The notes: generated by a model from the sequence alone, not told the origin. 64,000 bases of DNA from Leisingera sp. ANG-Vp (GCF_000813725.1 NZ_JWLD01000044.1:88540-152539); one strand, 5' to 3'; shown: positions 26,293 through 35,690, counted from the stretch's first letter. Translations and numbers: made by a program.

Positions 26293-28077
26293 ATGGACCA
26301 GTTTACCATCAACCTGCTGTTTGTGGGCGCCTCCTTTGCGCTTTACATCGGCATCGCAATCTGGGCCCGTGCGGGTTCCACTTCTGAGTTCTATGCGGCC
26401 GGCCGGGGCGTTCACCCCGTCACCAACGGCATGGCCACCGCGGCTGACTGGATGTCGGCGGCGTCTTTCATTTCGATGGCGGGCCTCATCGCCTTTACCG
26501 GCTATGACAACTCCACCTTCCTGATGGGCTGGACCGGCGGCTATGTGCTGCTGGCGCTGCTGCTGGCGCCCTACCTGCGCAAATTCGGCAAGTACACCGT
26601 GTCCGAGTTCATCGGCGACCGTTTCTATTCCCCGACCGCGCGGGTGGTGGCTGTGATCTGCCTGATCGTTGCTTCGACCACCTACGTGATCGGCCAGATG
26701 ACCGGTGTGGGCGTGGCCTTTGGCCGCTTCCTCGAGGTCTCCAACACCGCGGGGCTGTTGATCGGTGCCTGTGTTGTGTTCGCCTACGCGGTGTTCGGAG
26801 GCATGAAGGGCGTGACCTACACCCAGGTGGCCCAGTACTGCGTTCTGATCACCGCCTACACCATCCCGGCGATCTTCATCTCGCTGCAGCTGACCGGCAA
26901 CCCGGTCCCGGCCCTGGGCCTGTTCGGCGACCACGCTGCCTCTGGCGAGCCGCTCCTGGCCAAGCTGGACGCGATTGTGACTGAGCTGGGCTTCAAGGAG
27001 TACACGCTGCATCACGCTGATACCTTCAACATGGTTCTGTTCACCCTGTCGCTGATGATCGGCACCGCGGGCCTGCCCCACGTGATCATGCGTTTCTTCA
27101 CCGTGCCGCGCGTGGCTGACGCCCGCTGGTCGGCCGGCTGGACCCTGGTGTTCATCGCCCTGCTGTACCTGACAGCTCCGGCTGTTGGCGCCATGGCCCG
27201 TCTGAACATCACCGAGATGATGTGGCCCAATGGCGGCATCGAAGGCGGCGCCGTGACCGTGCAGCAGATCGAAAACGATCCGCAGTACGACTGGATGGCC
27301 ACCTGGCAGAAAACCGGACTGCTGGCCTGGGAAGACAAGAACGGCGACGGTGCGATCCAGTACTACAACGACAAGAACCCCGATCTGCAGGAAACCGCAG
27401 CAGCCAACGGCTGGGCCGGCAATGAGCTGACCAAGTTCAACCGCGACATCCTGGTGCTGGCCAACCCTGAGATTGCCAACCTTCCGGGCTGGGTGATCGG
27501 CCTGGTGGCGGCTGGCGGCCTGGCGGCAGCACTGTCCACTGCGGCGGGTTTGCTGCTGGCGATCTCCTCAGCCGTGTCGCACGACCTGATCAAGGGCTCG
27601 ATCAACCCGAACATCTCGGAAAAAGGCGAACTGCTGTCAGCCCGTATCGCCATGGCCGTGGCCATCGCGGTGGCAACCTACCTGGGCCTGAACCCGCCGG
27701 GCTTTGCCGCACAGACCGTGGCGCTGGCCTTTGGCCTGGCAGCCGCCTCGATCTTCCCGGCGCTGATGATGGGCATCTTCACCAAGGTGAACAACAAGGG
27801 CGCCGTGGCCGGCATGCTGGCAGGCCTGATCGTCACCCTGATCTACATCTTCCTGCACAAGGGCTGGCTGTTCATCCCGGGCACCAACTCCTTCACCGAC
27901 GCAGACCCGCTGCTGGGCACCGTCAAATCCACCTCCTTCGGTGCGATCGGTGCGATGGTGAACTTTGCGGTGGCCTACTTCGTCTCCAAGTCGAGCGAAG
28001 CCATCCCCGCCGAGATCGAAGAGCTGGTGGAAAGCGTCCGCATCCCGCGCGGTGCCGGCGCCGCACAGGACCACTAA
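26293..28077 (+). CDS. VC_2705-type sodium:solute symporter (probable acetate/short-chain acid uptake)
   Basis: 594 residues from ATG 26293 (MDQFTINLLFVGASF). About 13 hydrophobic segments; SSS marks include EFYAAGRGVHPVTNGMATAADWMSAASFISMAG and GLPHVIMRFFTVP. A soluble loop of roughly 90 residues (about residues 320-400, with DPQYDWMATWQKTGL and DLQETAAANGWAGNEL) is inserted, as in the VC_2705 subfamily, which is related to ActP. With acs upstream, acetate is the best guess for the substrate. Confidence 0.9.
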   Translation: MDQFTINLLFVGASFALYIGIAIWARAGSTSEFYAAGRGVHPVTNGMATAADWMSAASFISMAGLIAFTGYDNSTFLMGWTGGYVLLALLLAPYLRKFGKYTVSEFIGDRFYSPTARVVAVICLIVASTTYVIGQMTGVGVAFGRFLEVSNTAGLLIGACVVFAYAVFGGMKGVTYTQVAQYCVLITAYTIPAIFISLQLTGNPVPALGLFGDHAASGEPLLAKLDAIVTELGFKEYTLHHADTFNMVLFTLSLMIGTAGLPHVIMRFFTVPRVADARWSAGWTLVFIALLYLTAPAVGAMARLNITEMMWPNGGIEGGAVTVQQIENDPQYDWMATWQKTGLLAWEDKNGDGAIQYYNDKNPDLQETAAANGWAGNELTKFNRDILVLANPEIANLPGWVIGLVAAGGLAAALSTAAGLLLAISSAVSHDLIKGSINPNISEKGELLSARIAMAVAIAVATYLGLNPPGFAAQTVALAFGLAAASIFPALMMGIFTKVNNKGAVAGMLAGLIVTLIYIFLHKGWLFIPGTNSFTDADPLLGTVKSTSFGAIGAMVNFAVAYFVSKSSEAIPAEIEELVESVRIPRGAGAAQDH

Positions 28078-28121
28078 CCTCCCCTGGGCGGGCCGCCCTC
28101 TGGCGGCCCGCCACCTCCCTG

Positions 28122-28160
28122 ATGGTCCCGTCCGGCACTTTCGCTGGCGGGACCATTTTT
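28122..28160 (+). terminator. Terminator after the symporter gene
   Basis: ATGGTCCCG (28122-28130) pairs with CGGGACCAT (28148-28156), followed by a T run ending at 28160. A second hairpin, GGCGGGCCGCC / GGCGGCCCGCC, lies just upstream at about 28087-28112. The DUF294 gene follows 20 bp later, so read-through is probably partial. Confidence 0.8.
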
Positions 28161-28180
28161 CTGATTTCAAAGGTGCCGCC

Positions 28181-30004
28181 ATGTCCCTTGATGAAACCGG
28201 CCTGATCCGCTTCCTGTCCTCGGTGCATCCCTACGACAGCCTGGAGCCTGCGCTGCTGAACGCCCTTGCCCCGAAGTTCCGCCAGATCCAGGCTGCAGCC
28301 GGTGATCCGGTCTACGCGCTGAACGAGGAACTGGAGGGGCTTTATCTGGTCCATTCCGGCGAAGTCGAGGTGACCGATGAGAACGGCATCCTAGTTTCGA
28401 TCCTCGGCCCCCGCAATTCCTTTGGCGAGCGCGGGCTGACCCGCAGCGGCCGTGCGGTGACCTCGGCCCAGGCAACCGCAGACACCCTGCTGCTCTTGCT
28501 GCCCAAAGCCGACTTCCATGCCCTGATGGCAGAGCATGCACAGATCGCAAAATTCTTCGACCGCCGACGCCCCGGCAGCCGCGAAGGCAGCAGCCTGGCC
28601 ACCACCCGCGTCGAAGCCATCATGGCACGCGACCCGGTCACCTGCGCAGGCACCCTCACCTGCCAAAGCGCGGCGCAGCTGATGCGCAACCATTTCATCT
28701 CCTCGGTCTGCGTCACCGATGGAGACCGCCTGCAGGGCATCCTCACCACCCGCGACCTGACCGGCAAAATCCTGGCAGCAGGCAAGCCCATCTCCACCCC
28801 GGTCTGCAACGTGATGACCCCCGAGCCGCTGACGCTGGCACCCTCCGCCATCGGCTCTGACGTTCTGCACATGATGATGGAGCACGGCATCGGCCATATC
28901 CCGGTGACCGAAGGCGGCAAGCTGGTGGGGATTGTGACCCAGACAGACCTGACCCGGTTCCAGGCCGTGAGTTCCGGCGAGATGGTCTCGGCCATCGCCA
29001 GCGCGGACACGGCCGCGGATATGGCCAAGGTCACCAGCGAAATTCCCCGCCTGCTGGTGCAATTGGTGGCAAGCGGCAACCGGCACGAAGTGGTCACCCG
29101 TCTGATCACCGACATTGCCGATACCGCCACCCGCCGCCTGCTGGCGCTGGCCGAGGAGAAACTCGGTCCGCCGCCAGTGCCCTACCTGTGGCTGGCCTGC
29201 GGCTCGCAGGGGCGGCGCGAGCAGACAGGGGTATCCGATCAGGACAATTGCCTGATCCTCTCGGATCAGCTGGCGCCAGGGGATGAAGCCTATTTCGAGC
29301 AGCTGGCCGGTTTTGTCTGCGACGGGCTCAACACCTGCGGCTATGTCTATTGCCCCGGGGAGATGATGGCCTCCAACCCGCGCTGGCGGCAGCCGCTGGG
29401 TGTCTGGCGCGAGTATTTCCGCGGCTGGATCGCCAAGCCGAACCCGGAGGCGCAGATGCTGGCCTCGGTGATGTTCGACCTGCGCCCCATCGGCGGCGAT
29501 GCCGCCTTTTTTGAGGATTTGCAGCGGGAAACCCTGGCAGCCGCCCGTGCAAACTCCATTTTCACCGCGCATATGATCTCCAACTCGCTGAAGCACACGC
29601 CGCCGCTGGGATTGCTGCGCGGACTGGCCACCATCCGTTCCGGCGAGCACCGCAACACGCTGGACATGAAGCACAACGGCGTGGTGCCGGTGGTGGATCT
29701 GGGCCGGATCTATGCGTTGCAGGGGGAACTGGCTGATGTGAACACCCGCGCCCGGCTGGAAGCGGCGGAGGCGTCCGGTGTTCTCAGCCATACCGGTGCG
29801 CAGGACCTTCTGGACGCCTATGACCTGATTGCCCAGACCCGGCTGGAGCATCAGGCAGCGCAGATCCGAGCCGGTCAGGCACCGGACAATTACCTGGCGC
29901 CCTCCAGCCTGTCGGACTTTGAGCGAAGTCATCTGCGCGACGCCTTTGTTGTGGTAAAAACAATGCAATCGGCGGTTGGGCACGGCAAAGGTATGCTGGG
30001 CTGA
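28181..30004 (+). CDS. Cyclic-nucleotide-binding / CBS / DUF294 nucleotidyltransferase-like protein
   Basis: 607 residues from ATG 28181. An N-terminal cNMP-binding fold (residues about 10-125: ELEGLYLVHSGEVEVTDENG, FGERGL) is followed by two CBS domains (about 145-275: IMARDPVTC, VTDGDRLQGILTTRDL, GHIPVTEGGKLVGIVTQTDL), then the GlnD-like nucleotidyltransferase motif CGSQGRREQTGVSDQDN near residue 340 and a DUF294 C-terminal region. It probably senses adenylates or cyclic nucleotides and modifies a partner; position after the symporter suggests control of acetate uptake. The partner is unknown. Confidence 0.9.
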   Translation: MSLDETGLIRFLSSVHPYDSLEPALLNALAPKFRQIQAAAGDPVYALNEELEGLYLVHSGEVEVTDENGILVSILGPRNSFGERGLTRSGRAVTSAQATADTLLLLLPKADFHALMAEHAQIAKFFDRRRPGSREGSSLATTRVEAIMARDPVTCAGTLTCQSAAQLMRNHFISSVCVTDGDRLQGILTTRDLTGKILAAGKPISTPVCNVMTPEPLTLAPSAIGSDVLHMMMEHGIGHIPVTEGGKLVGIVTQTDLTRFQAVSSGEMVSAIASADTAADMAKVTSEIPRLLVQLVASGNRHEVVTRLITDIADTATRRLLALAEEKLGPPPVPYLWLACGSQGRREQTGVSDQDNCLILSDQLAPGDEAYFEQLAGFVCDGLNTCGYVYCPGEMMASNPRWRQPLGVWREYFRGWIAKPNPEAQMLASVMFDLRPIGGDAAFFEDLQRETLAAARANSIFTAHMISNSLKHTPPLGLLRGLATIRSGEHRNTLDMKHNGVVPVVDLGRIYALQGELADVNTRARLEAAEASGVLSHTGAQDLLDAYDLIAQTRLEHQAAQIRAGQAPDNYLAPSSLSDFERSHLRDAFVVVKTMQSAVGHGKGMLG

Positions 30005-30030
30005 GGGCAGCGCCGGCCGCCAGTGCGGGA

Positions 30031-30063
30031 GCCTCCGGCGGGAGTATTTGGACAAAGAAGAAG
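30031..30063 (+). repeat. Dispersed GGAGTATTT element, copy A
   Basis: CCTCCGGCGGGAGTATTTGG followed by a GAAGAAG purine run, in the gap between the DUF294 gene and the next gene, in the direction of transcription. Related copies lie at 35627-35690 and 39464-39522. Confidence 0.7.
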
Positions 30064-30089
30064 AGGCTTGAGGCCTTCGGGGAGATCGG

Positions 30090-30605
30090 ATGTTTCTGGA
30101 ACTTATTGCGGTGATCTTTGCGGGCATGGCTGCCGCAGGCGTGGTAATGCTGCTGAACCGGACACTCAAGGGCCGGCTTCCGCGCTGGATGGCGCCGGTG
30201 GCGGCGGGGCTGGCTATGATCGGCGTGACAATTGCGTCGGAGTACGGCTGGTATTCCCGCACCGTCGCAGCATTGCCCGAGGGGCTGACAGTGACGGAGA
30301 CGGTGGAGAACCGCAGTTTCTACCGTCCCTGGACCTATGCCGTGCCTTACATCGACCGCTTTGCAGCTGTCGACACGGCCACGATGAAAAGCCACGCGGA
30401 CCACCCGCAGATACATCTGGCCGATATCTACTTCTTCGGCCGTTGGGCTGCCGTGACCAAACTGCCAGTCTGGCTTGACTGCAGTGCCGGGCGGCGGGCG
30501 CTGTCTTCCGGCACCGCGGAGTTCAGCGGCGGGCTGCCGGAGGGGCTGAACTGGATTGAACCGGGCGCCGGTGATGCGATCCTGGCCACTGTTTGCGGAG
30601 GATAG
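30090..30605 (+). CDS. Membrane protein of unknown function in the acetate operon
   Basis: 171 residues. Two hydrophobic segments near the N-terminus (about 4-22 and 36-52), then a probably periplasmic domain with ENRSFYRPWTYAVPYIDRF and QIHLADIYFFGRWAAVT. One cysteine occurs at LDCSAG and another near the end (ATVCGG). No family recognised. It lies between DUF294 and the membrane exonuclease; the exonuclease ATG is two bases after its stop. Confidence 0.75.
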   Translation: MFLELIAVIFAGMAAAGVVMLLNRTLKGRLPRWMAPVAAGLAMIGVTIASEYGWYSRTVAALPEGLTVTETVENRSFYRPWTYAVPYIDRFAAVDTATMKSHADHPQIHLADIYFFGRWAAVTKLPVWLDCSAGRRALSSGTAEFSGGLPEGLNWIEPGAGDAILATVCGG

Positions 30606-30607
30606 CG

Positions 30608-32017
30608 ATGCTTACCCGGCTCAGCCTGCGTTTGCGGATTTTCCTTTTCTTCTGCCTGCTGGCGCTTGGCGGCATTGCGGTGACCGGCGGCGCGCTGTGG
30701 CTGGGCTACAACCGCGCGGGGCAGCCGGGGCTTTCAGATGCGTTTTTGTTTTCCGGACTGCTGAGCACATTTGCCATTCTCGGCCTCTGCGCCGGGGTTT
30801 GGCTGCTGTTTGATGAAAACGTCGCCAAGCCGATCGAGCGGCTGGCCGCCGATATGCGGGCCCGCGCCCATGCCGGGGTGACCGGCAAGATGGACACCCA
30901 TGGCGCCCGCTATCTGGGCGACCTGGCTGCTGCGGCGGAAGGGCTGGCGGGCCAGCTGGGGGAAAGCGCGCTGGGGGCTGCCGAAGCCATCGCCCGCGAA
31001 ACCGAGCATCTGGAGGCGGAGAAAACCCGCCTGGCGGCACTGCTGACCGACATCCCCATCGCCACCGTCATGGCCAGCCCGTCGCATCAAATTGTGCTTT
31101 ACGACGGGCAGGCCGCCTCGGTGCTGGCGCAGGAGGCCCCGCCCCGGCTGAATGCACCCCTGTCCGGCTACCTGGACATGAACGGGCTTGAGGCGGCTTA
31201 CGGCCGGATGGCGCGCAGCGGCAAGGAGGTGCAGGCCGAAGTTAAAAGCCTCAGCGGCACCCAGGTGTTTGATCTGCGGCTGAAACCGCTGGGCGGCGCG
31301 CCGGGCTACATCATCCTGTTCGAAGGCACCCACGCAGGGCTTGCCCCAGACGAGCCGCGGCCTCTGGTCTATGACTTTGCTTTGCTGAACAGCGGGGCGC
31401 CGCCAGAGGATGACCGCGCGCTGTCCAGCTTCAGCTACGCCGTATTTGACACGGAGACCACGGGGCTGTTGCCGCACAAGGACGAAATCGTGCAAATCGG
31501 CGCCCTGCGGGTGGTGCGGGGCCGGATCATCGAGGAAGAGCAGTTCGAGACGCTGGTGGATCCGGGACTTCCGATCCCGGCCGCCTCGACCCGGGTGCAT
31601 GGGGTGACGGACGCCATGGTGCAAGGCGCCCCGGCCATTGCCGAGGCGGCGCGGGAGTTCCACCGCTTTGCCTCGGATGCGGTGATTGTTGCCCATAACG
31701 CGCCGTTTGACATGGCTTTTCTGCACCGGCACGCCAAGCAGGCCGGTGTCAGCTGGGAGCAGCCTGTCCTCGACACCGTACTGCTGAGCGCTGTGCTGTT
31801 CGGCGCCTCGCAGAATCACACGCTGGATGCGCTCTGCGAACGGCTGGGGGTCACCATCCCCCCGGCCCTGCGCCACACCGCCATGGGAGACGCCCGCGCC
31901 ACTGCCGAAGTCTTCTGCAAGATGCTGCCCATGCTGGAAGCGCGCGGTCTTTCGACCTTTGGGGCTGTTCTGAAGGAAACCCGCAAGCATGGCCGCCTCA
32001 TTGAGGACATGAACTAG
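30608..32017 (+). CDS. Membrane-anchored 3'-5' exonuclease (DEDDh) with sensor-like N-terminus
   Basis: 469 residues from ATG 30608, with GCGGAGG ahead; a TTG 15 bases upstream is a weaker start. Two membrane segments (about 10-32 and 45-65) flank a very short loop, then a HAMP-like stretch (ENVAKPIERLAADMRARA), a coiled region and a PAS-like segment (TVMASPSHQIVLYDGQ). From about residue 277 comes a DEDDh exonuclease: YAVFDTETTGLLPHKDEIVQIGA, VIVAHNAPFDMAFL and HTAMGDARATAE, all three Exo motifs intact. It resembles DNA polymerase III epsilon fused to a membrane sensor. Role in the acetate operon is unknown. Confidence 0.85.
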   Translation: MLTRLSLRLRIFLFFCLLALGGIAVTGGALWLGYNRAGQPGLSDAFLFSGLLSTFAILGLCAGVWLLFDENVAKPIERLAADMRARAHAGVTGKMDTHGARYLGDLAAAAEGLAGQLGESALGAAEAIARETEHLEAEKTRLAALLTDIPIATVMASPSHQIVLYDGQAASVLAQEAPPRLNAPLSGYLDMNGLEAAYGRMARSGKEVQAEVKSLSGTQVFDLRLKPLGGAPGYIILFEGTHAGLAPDEPRPLVYDFALLNSGAPPEDDRALSSFSYAVFDTETTGLLPHKDEIVQIGALRVVRGRIIEEEQFETLVDPGLPIPAASTRVHGVTDAMVQGAPAIAEAAREFHRFASDAVIVAHNAPFDMAFLHRHAKQAGVSWEQPVLDTVLLSAVLFGASQNHTLDALCERLGVTIPPALRHTAMGDARATAEVFCKMLPMLEARGLSTFGAVLKETRKHGRLIEDMN

Positions 32018-32077
32018 GTAGACAATCGTTTCCATGCGTGGCAGGTCACTGCCCGGAACGAACAAAAGGCGCGCGAC

Positions 32078-32578
32078 ATGGCCGAAACCAGCTTTATTCC
32101 CGGGCCCGATACCGCCCGGGCCTACCGCGATGCGCTTGGCAGCTTCGGCACCGGGGTGACCGTCGTCACCACGCAGACCGAGCGCGGCCCTCTGGCCATT
32201 ACCGTCAACAGCTTCACGTCTGTTTCTCTGGAGCCGCCGCTTTTGCTGTGGTGCCCGGCGCGGGCGTCACTGCGCCATGATGCCTTTGTTTCAGCCGCAA
32301 ACTTCGCCATTCATGTGATGGCCGAGGACCAACTGGGCCTGGCCAAGCATTTCGCCGCCAACGGCGAAGATTTCAGTGCCGCCGCCTGGCAGCCGAACGC
32401 CTTGGGTGCTCCAGCGCTGGAGGGGGTTCTGGCGCGCTTTGACTGCTGCGAATTTGCAGCCCATCCGGCAGGCGACCACACCATCGTGATCGGCGAGGTC
32501 GCAAGTGTCACCACCCGTCCGGGCAAGGGGCTGATCTTCAAACGCGGCCAGTACGGCGGATTTCTGGAACAAACCTGA
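32078..32578 (+). CDS. Flavin reductase family protein
   Basis: 166 residues. FMN-binding split-barrel marks are YRDALGSFGTGVTVVTT, PLAITVNSFTSVSLEPPLLLWCP, NFAIHVMAEDQ and the late GDHTIVIGEV. Such proteins supply reduced flavin to a monooxygenase or act as FMN reductases; no partner monooxygenase is next to it. It starts 60 bp after the exonuclease gene on the same strand and may be read through. Confidence 0.88.
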   Translation: MAETSFIPGPDTARAYRDALGSFGTGVTVVTTQTERGPLAITVNSFTSVSLEPPLLLWCPARASLRHDAFVSAANFAIHVMAEDQLGLAKHFAANGEDFSAAAWQPNALGAPALEGVLARFDCCEFAAHPAGDHTIVIGEVASVTTRPGKGLIFKRGQYGGFLEQT

Positions 32579-32620
32579 CGACTCCGGCGAAAAGGCCGGG
32601 AAAGCCTGGCTGCTTGCCGC

Positions 32621-33544
32621 CTAGTTCTGCAGCCCGCCGGCCTCTTCCGGTTCCCCGCGGCTGCTGCCCTCCCAGCGGGTCAGAAGCTGCGGCAGCACCG
32701 CCGAGGCGGACAAATCCATGCCGGCCTCCATGTGCAGCGCCCGTTGCGGGCAGATCGTGATGCACAGGCCGCATTGCGAGCAAAGCGATTCCACAAGGCT
32801 CAGTTCACCGCCGTTTTCAGTGAGCCCCAGCGCATCCGACGGGCAGACCCAGACACAGCTGCTGCACTTGTTGCACAGGCTTTCATCCAGACTGACCGTT
32901 CCGTAAGGCGCCTTGTCCGGCAGCCCGATATGGTCAATGGCCGGCGGCAACAGGGCCGCAGCACTGGCGCGGGCGGTGTCCCGGCGGCTGCCAACTGCCA
33001 GGATCTCCGGCGCGACCGAGGGAAAGGGCAGGATACCGGCCGCAAGCCGCCGCTCCAGGGCAGTCTCCCTATCAAACAGCATGATCCGCCCCAGCCCGCC
33101 AAGTTCCCGGACCAGCTCAACCTCATTGTCCTGCGCTTGCCGGACAGAGGGTCTGGGACAGGTCTGCAAGTGGATGACATCAAAACCGCTGGCCAGCGCA
33201 TGCAGCAGATCCGCATGGCCAATTCTGGTCAGGCAGCAGAGCGACACCGGGATCACATCGTTCAGCCGGGCCTCTGCCGCGGCCAGCCCGGCGGGTTCCG
33301 TCTCATAGAGCACCAGAACCTGCGCCCGGCCGCTTTCCAGCTTGCGTGCATGCGCCTCTTGGCAAAGGTCCATCAGAGGCAGCCTGCTGCTGCGGCTGGA
33401 CACGTCGCGCAGAACGCTCCGCGCCTGCGCCGCATGCCGTGAATGGCATCCTGTATGATCCTGCTGAGGGCAAAGGCAAAGGTATTTCGGCGGATGTCCC
33501 GCTTGCTTTTGACCTTCAGGGATATGAGCCCGCATCTCTCCCAT
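32621..33544 (-). CDS. 4Fe-4S ferredoxin-type protein
   Basis: 307 residues. Two adjacent 4Fe-4S motifs occupy the C-terminal third: CNKCSSCVWVCPSDAL near residue 223 and CSQCGLCITICPQRAL near residue 253. The N-terminal 200 residues have an early Cys cluster (LCLCPQQDHTGC) and no known enzyme motif. It resembles ferredoxin proteins found near formate dehydrogenase accessory genes in relatives, but none are here. It is convergent with the flavin reductase; the 5' region is very AT-rich. The start is the longest plausible ATG. Confidence 0.75.
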   Translation of the reverse strand: MGEMRAHIPEGQKQAGHPPKYLCLCPQQDHTGCHSRHAAQARSVLRDVSSRSSRLPLMDLCQEAHARKLESGRAQVLVLYETEPAGLAAAEARLNDVIPVSLCCLTRIGHADLLHALASGFDVIHLQTCPRPSVRQAQDNEVELVRELGGLGRIMLFDRETALERRLAAGILPFPSVAPEILAVGSRRDTARASAAALLPPAIDHIGLPDKAPYGTVSLDESLCNKCSSCVWVCPSDALGLTENGGELSLVESLCSQCGLCITICPQRALHMEAGMDLSASAVLPQLLTRWEGSSRGEPEEAGGLQN

Positions 33545-33640
33545 AGGGGAAGGCTAACACAAAAAAACTCATCTCAGACTTGTGTTTAAAAAGAGAAGGC
33601 AATTTTTTGCTTTTTTAACAAATCTGCTTAAAATTTAGGC

Positions 33641-33674
33641 AAAAATGCCGCCGAAGAGCTCTTCTCCGGCGGCA
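33641..33674 (-). terminator. Terminator of the pyrimidine transport operon
   Basis: TGCCGCCG (33646-33653) pairs with CGGCGGCA (33667-33674); on the minus strand it is followed by TTTTT. It lies 30 bp after the substrate-binding protein stop. Confidence 0.85.
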
Positions 33675-33703
33675 TCTTCCGCTCAACTTACGGGTGCAGC
33701 GGC

Positions 33704-34690
33704 TTATTTAAGGGCCGCATCAGTGATGGCATGGGTCCAAGCGCCCTCCGGGGACTTGGTGATCACCGGATCGGAACCGCCGCCCATCAGGGTAGCCACC
33801 GTGCGTTCGTAGTCCGCGGGGTCCAGCGCGCCGTTGCTGCCTGCAGTCAGCTTGGCAATCTCACCCATCATACGTTTCTGGTGGGTTTCGGTCTGGGCGC
33901 CGGAGGCGTCGTTGTCGAGCACGATCTCCGCCGCCTCGTCCGGATGCTCCTCGGCGTATTTCCAGCCCTTCATGGAAGCGCGCACAAAGCGTTCCATCTT
34001 GCCGGTGAATTCCGGGTCGCTCAGCTTGTCCTCCAGCACATAAAGACCGTCCTCCAGCGTTGCGACGCCCTGGTCCTCATACTTGAAGGTGATCAGCTCA
34101 TCCGCGCCTACACCGGCGTCGATGACCTGCCAGTACTCATTGTAGGTCATGGTCGAAATGCAGTCGGCCTGACGCTGCAGCAGCGGGTCGACGTTGAAGC
34201 CTTGCTTCAGCACTTCCACACCGCTGTCGCTCTTGCCTTCGGTGGAGATGCCCAGCTGGCTCATCCAGCTCATGAAGGGGAACTCATTGCCGAAGAACCA
34301 GACGCCAAGGGTCCGGTTGGCCAGGTCAGCCGGCGCCGCAATGCCGGTGTCCTTCCAGCAGGTCAGCATCATGCCGGAGGATTTGAACGGCTGGGCGATA
34401 TTGACCAGCGGCAGGCCTTTCTCGCGCGCGGCCAGCGCGGCCGGCATCCATTCCACCGTCACATCGGCACCGCCGCCGGCAATCACCTGGGTCGGTGCAA
34501 TATCCGGGCCGCCCGGCAGGATGGTGACGTTCAGGTCCTCTTCCTCATAGAACCCCTTGTCCAGCGCCACGTAGTAGCCTGCGAACTGTGCCTGTGTCAC
34601 CCATTTCAGCTGCAGCGTCACATCATCCGCCGCCTGGGCTGCGCCTGCTGCCCCCAGAGCAAATGCCGCTGCTGTCATAATGTGCTTCAT
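33704..34690 (-). CDS. NMT1/THI5-type ABC transporter substrate-binding protein
   Basis: 328 residues with a Sec leader (MKHIMTAAAFALGAAGAAQA). The NMT1-like start VTLQLKWVTQAQFAGYYVAL and KGFYEEEDLNVTILPGGPDI match proteins that bind pyrimidine-like or thiamine-precursor ligands. Later marks are LGVWFFGNEFPFMSWM and CISTMTYNEYWQ. Neighbouring hydantoinase and carbamoylase genes point to uracil, thymine or a ureide as ligand. Last gene of the minus-strand operon before the terminator. Confidence 0.88.
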   Translation of the reverse strand: MKHIMTAAAFALGAAGAAQAADDVTLQLKWVTQAQFAGYYVALDKGFYEEEDLNVTILPGGPDIAPTQVIAGGGADVTVEWMPAALAAREKGLPLVNIAQPFKSSGMMLTCWKDTGIAAPADLANRTLGVWFFGNEFPFMSWMSQLGISTEGKSDSGVEVLKQGFNVDPLLQRQADCISTMTYNEYWQVIDAGVGADELITFKYEDQGVATLEDGLYVLEDKLSDPEFTGKMERFVRASMKGWKYAEEHPDEAAEIVLDNDASGAQTETHQKRMMGEIAKLTAGSNGALDPADYERTVATLMGGGSDPVITKSPEGAWTHAITDAALK

Positions 34691-34769
34691 TGGTAAGTTC
34701 TCCCTATTGGTTTTGATTTTACCTGTTGGTGTTATTTGTTTTTCACTTTCCCGTATGTGCTGTGCCTGC

Positions 34770-35615
34770 TCAACCTCTTTGTGACGGATGCCAGAAGGTA
34801 AAGCTCTTCTCGATCAGCGCCACCAACCCGTAGAAGGCCGAGCCTGCAAGCGCTGCCACCACGATCTCGGCCCAGACCATGTCCAGCGCCAGCTGGCCGA
34901 CGCTGGTGGAGATCCGGAAGCCCATGCCAACGGTGGGCGAGCCGAAGAACTCCGCCACAATCGCGCCGATCAGCGCCAGGGTGGTAGAGATCTTGAGGCC
35001 ATTGAAGACAAAGGGCAGTGCTGCCGGCAGCCGCAATTTGAAGAAACTCTGCCAGTAGCCGGCGGCATAGGTCTGCATCAGGTCGCGCTGCATCTGGTCG
35101 GTCTCGCGCAGGCCCGCCACGGTGTTCACCAGCATCGGGAAGAACACCATGACCACAACCACCGCGGCCTTGGAGTGCCAGTCGAATCCGAACCACATCA
35201 CCAGGATCGGCGCGGTGCCGACAATCGGCAGCGCCGCCACGAAGTTCCCCACCGGCAAAAGCCCGCGGCGCAGGAAATCGCTGCGGTCCACCAGGATCGC
35301 CGTCAGAAACGCCGCGCCGCAACCGATCACATAGCCGCCAAGCGCGCCTTTCAGGATGGTCTGGGCAAAGTCTTCCCAGAGGATCGGAATGCTGGAGGCA
35401 AAGCGTTCAGCAATCACGGAAGGCGCAGGCAGGATCACCAGCGACACTTCCAGCCCGCGCACCAGCAGCTCCCAGACCACCAGCACGGTGACGCCAAAGA
35501 TCGCAGGCACCAGCAATTGAACTCCGCGTGTCGCCGCCGCCGGGCTGTTGGCCAGGCGGCTGTTCAGCCACCAGCCCAGACACCAGACGAGAATAGCAAG
35601 GATAACCATCACCAT
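34770..35615 (-). CDS. ABC transporter permease (pyrimidine-type uptake)
   Basis: 281 residues from ATG 35615 (MVMVILAILVWCLGWWL), with AGGAGG supplied by the end of a dispersed repeat. About six membrane segments; the EAA-like loop DLMQTYAAGYWQSFFKLRLPAALP matches permeases of the SsuC/ThiX type. It pairs with the second permease at 35701 and the ATPase at 37039. The upstream region contains repeat copy B. Confidence 0.9.
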   Translation of the reverse strand: MVMVILAILVWCLGWWLNSRLANSPAAATRGVQLLVPAIFGVTVLVVWELLVRGLEVSLVILPAPSVIAERFASSIPILWEDFAQTILKGALGGYVIGCGAAFLTAILVDRSDFLRRGLLPVGNFVAALPIVGTAPILVMWFGFDWHSKAAVVVVMVFFPMLVNTVAGLRETDQMQRDLMQTYAAGYWQSFFKLRLPAALPFVFNGLKISTTLALIGAIVAEFFGSPTVGMGFRISTSVGQLALDMVWAEIVVAALAGSAFYGLVALIEKSFTFWHPSQRG

Positions 35616-35626
35616 GACGCACCCTC

Positions 35627-35690
35627 CTGCTTCTTTCTGGGCCAAATACCCCGGGTGAGCCGCGCAGCGGCGAGGGCAGAGCCCTCCTTC
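35627..35690 (-). repeat. Dispersed GGAGTATTT-type element, copy B
   Basis: Read on the minus strand: GAGGGCTCTGCCCTC, then CCCGGGGTATTTGGCCCAG and AAGAAGCAGGAGG. It runs in the transcription direction and lends its AGGAGG to the downstream permease gene. Confidence 0.65.

Noticed and set aside
32078-32578. The flavin reductase gene as a RutF-type partner
   Set aside because: It is in the plus-strand acetate operon region, away from the pyrimidine genes, and no flavin monooxygenase is near.
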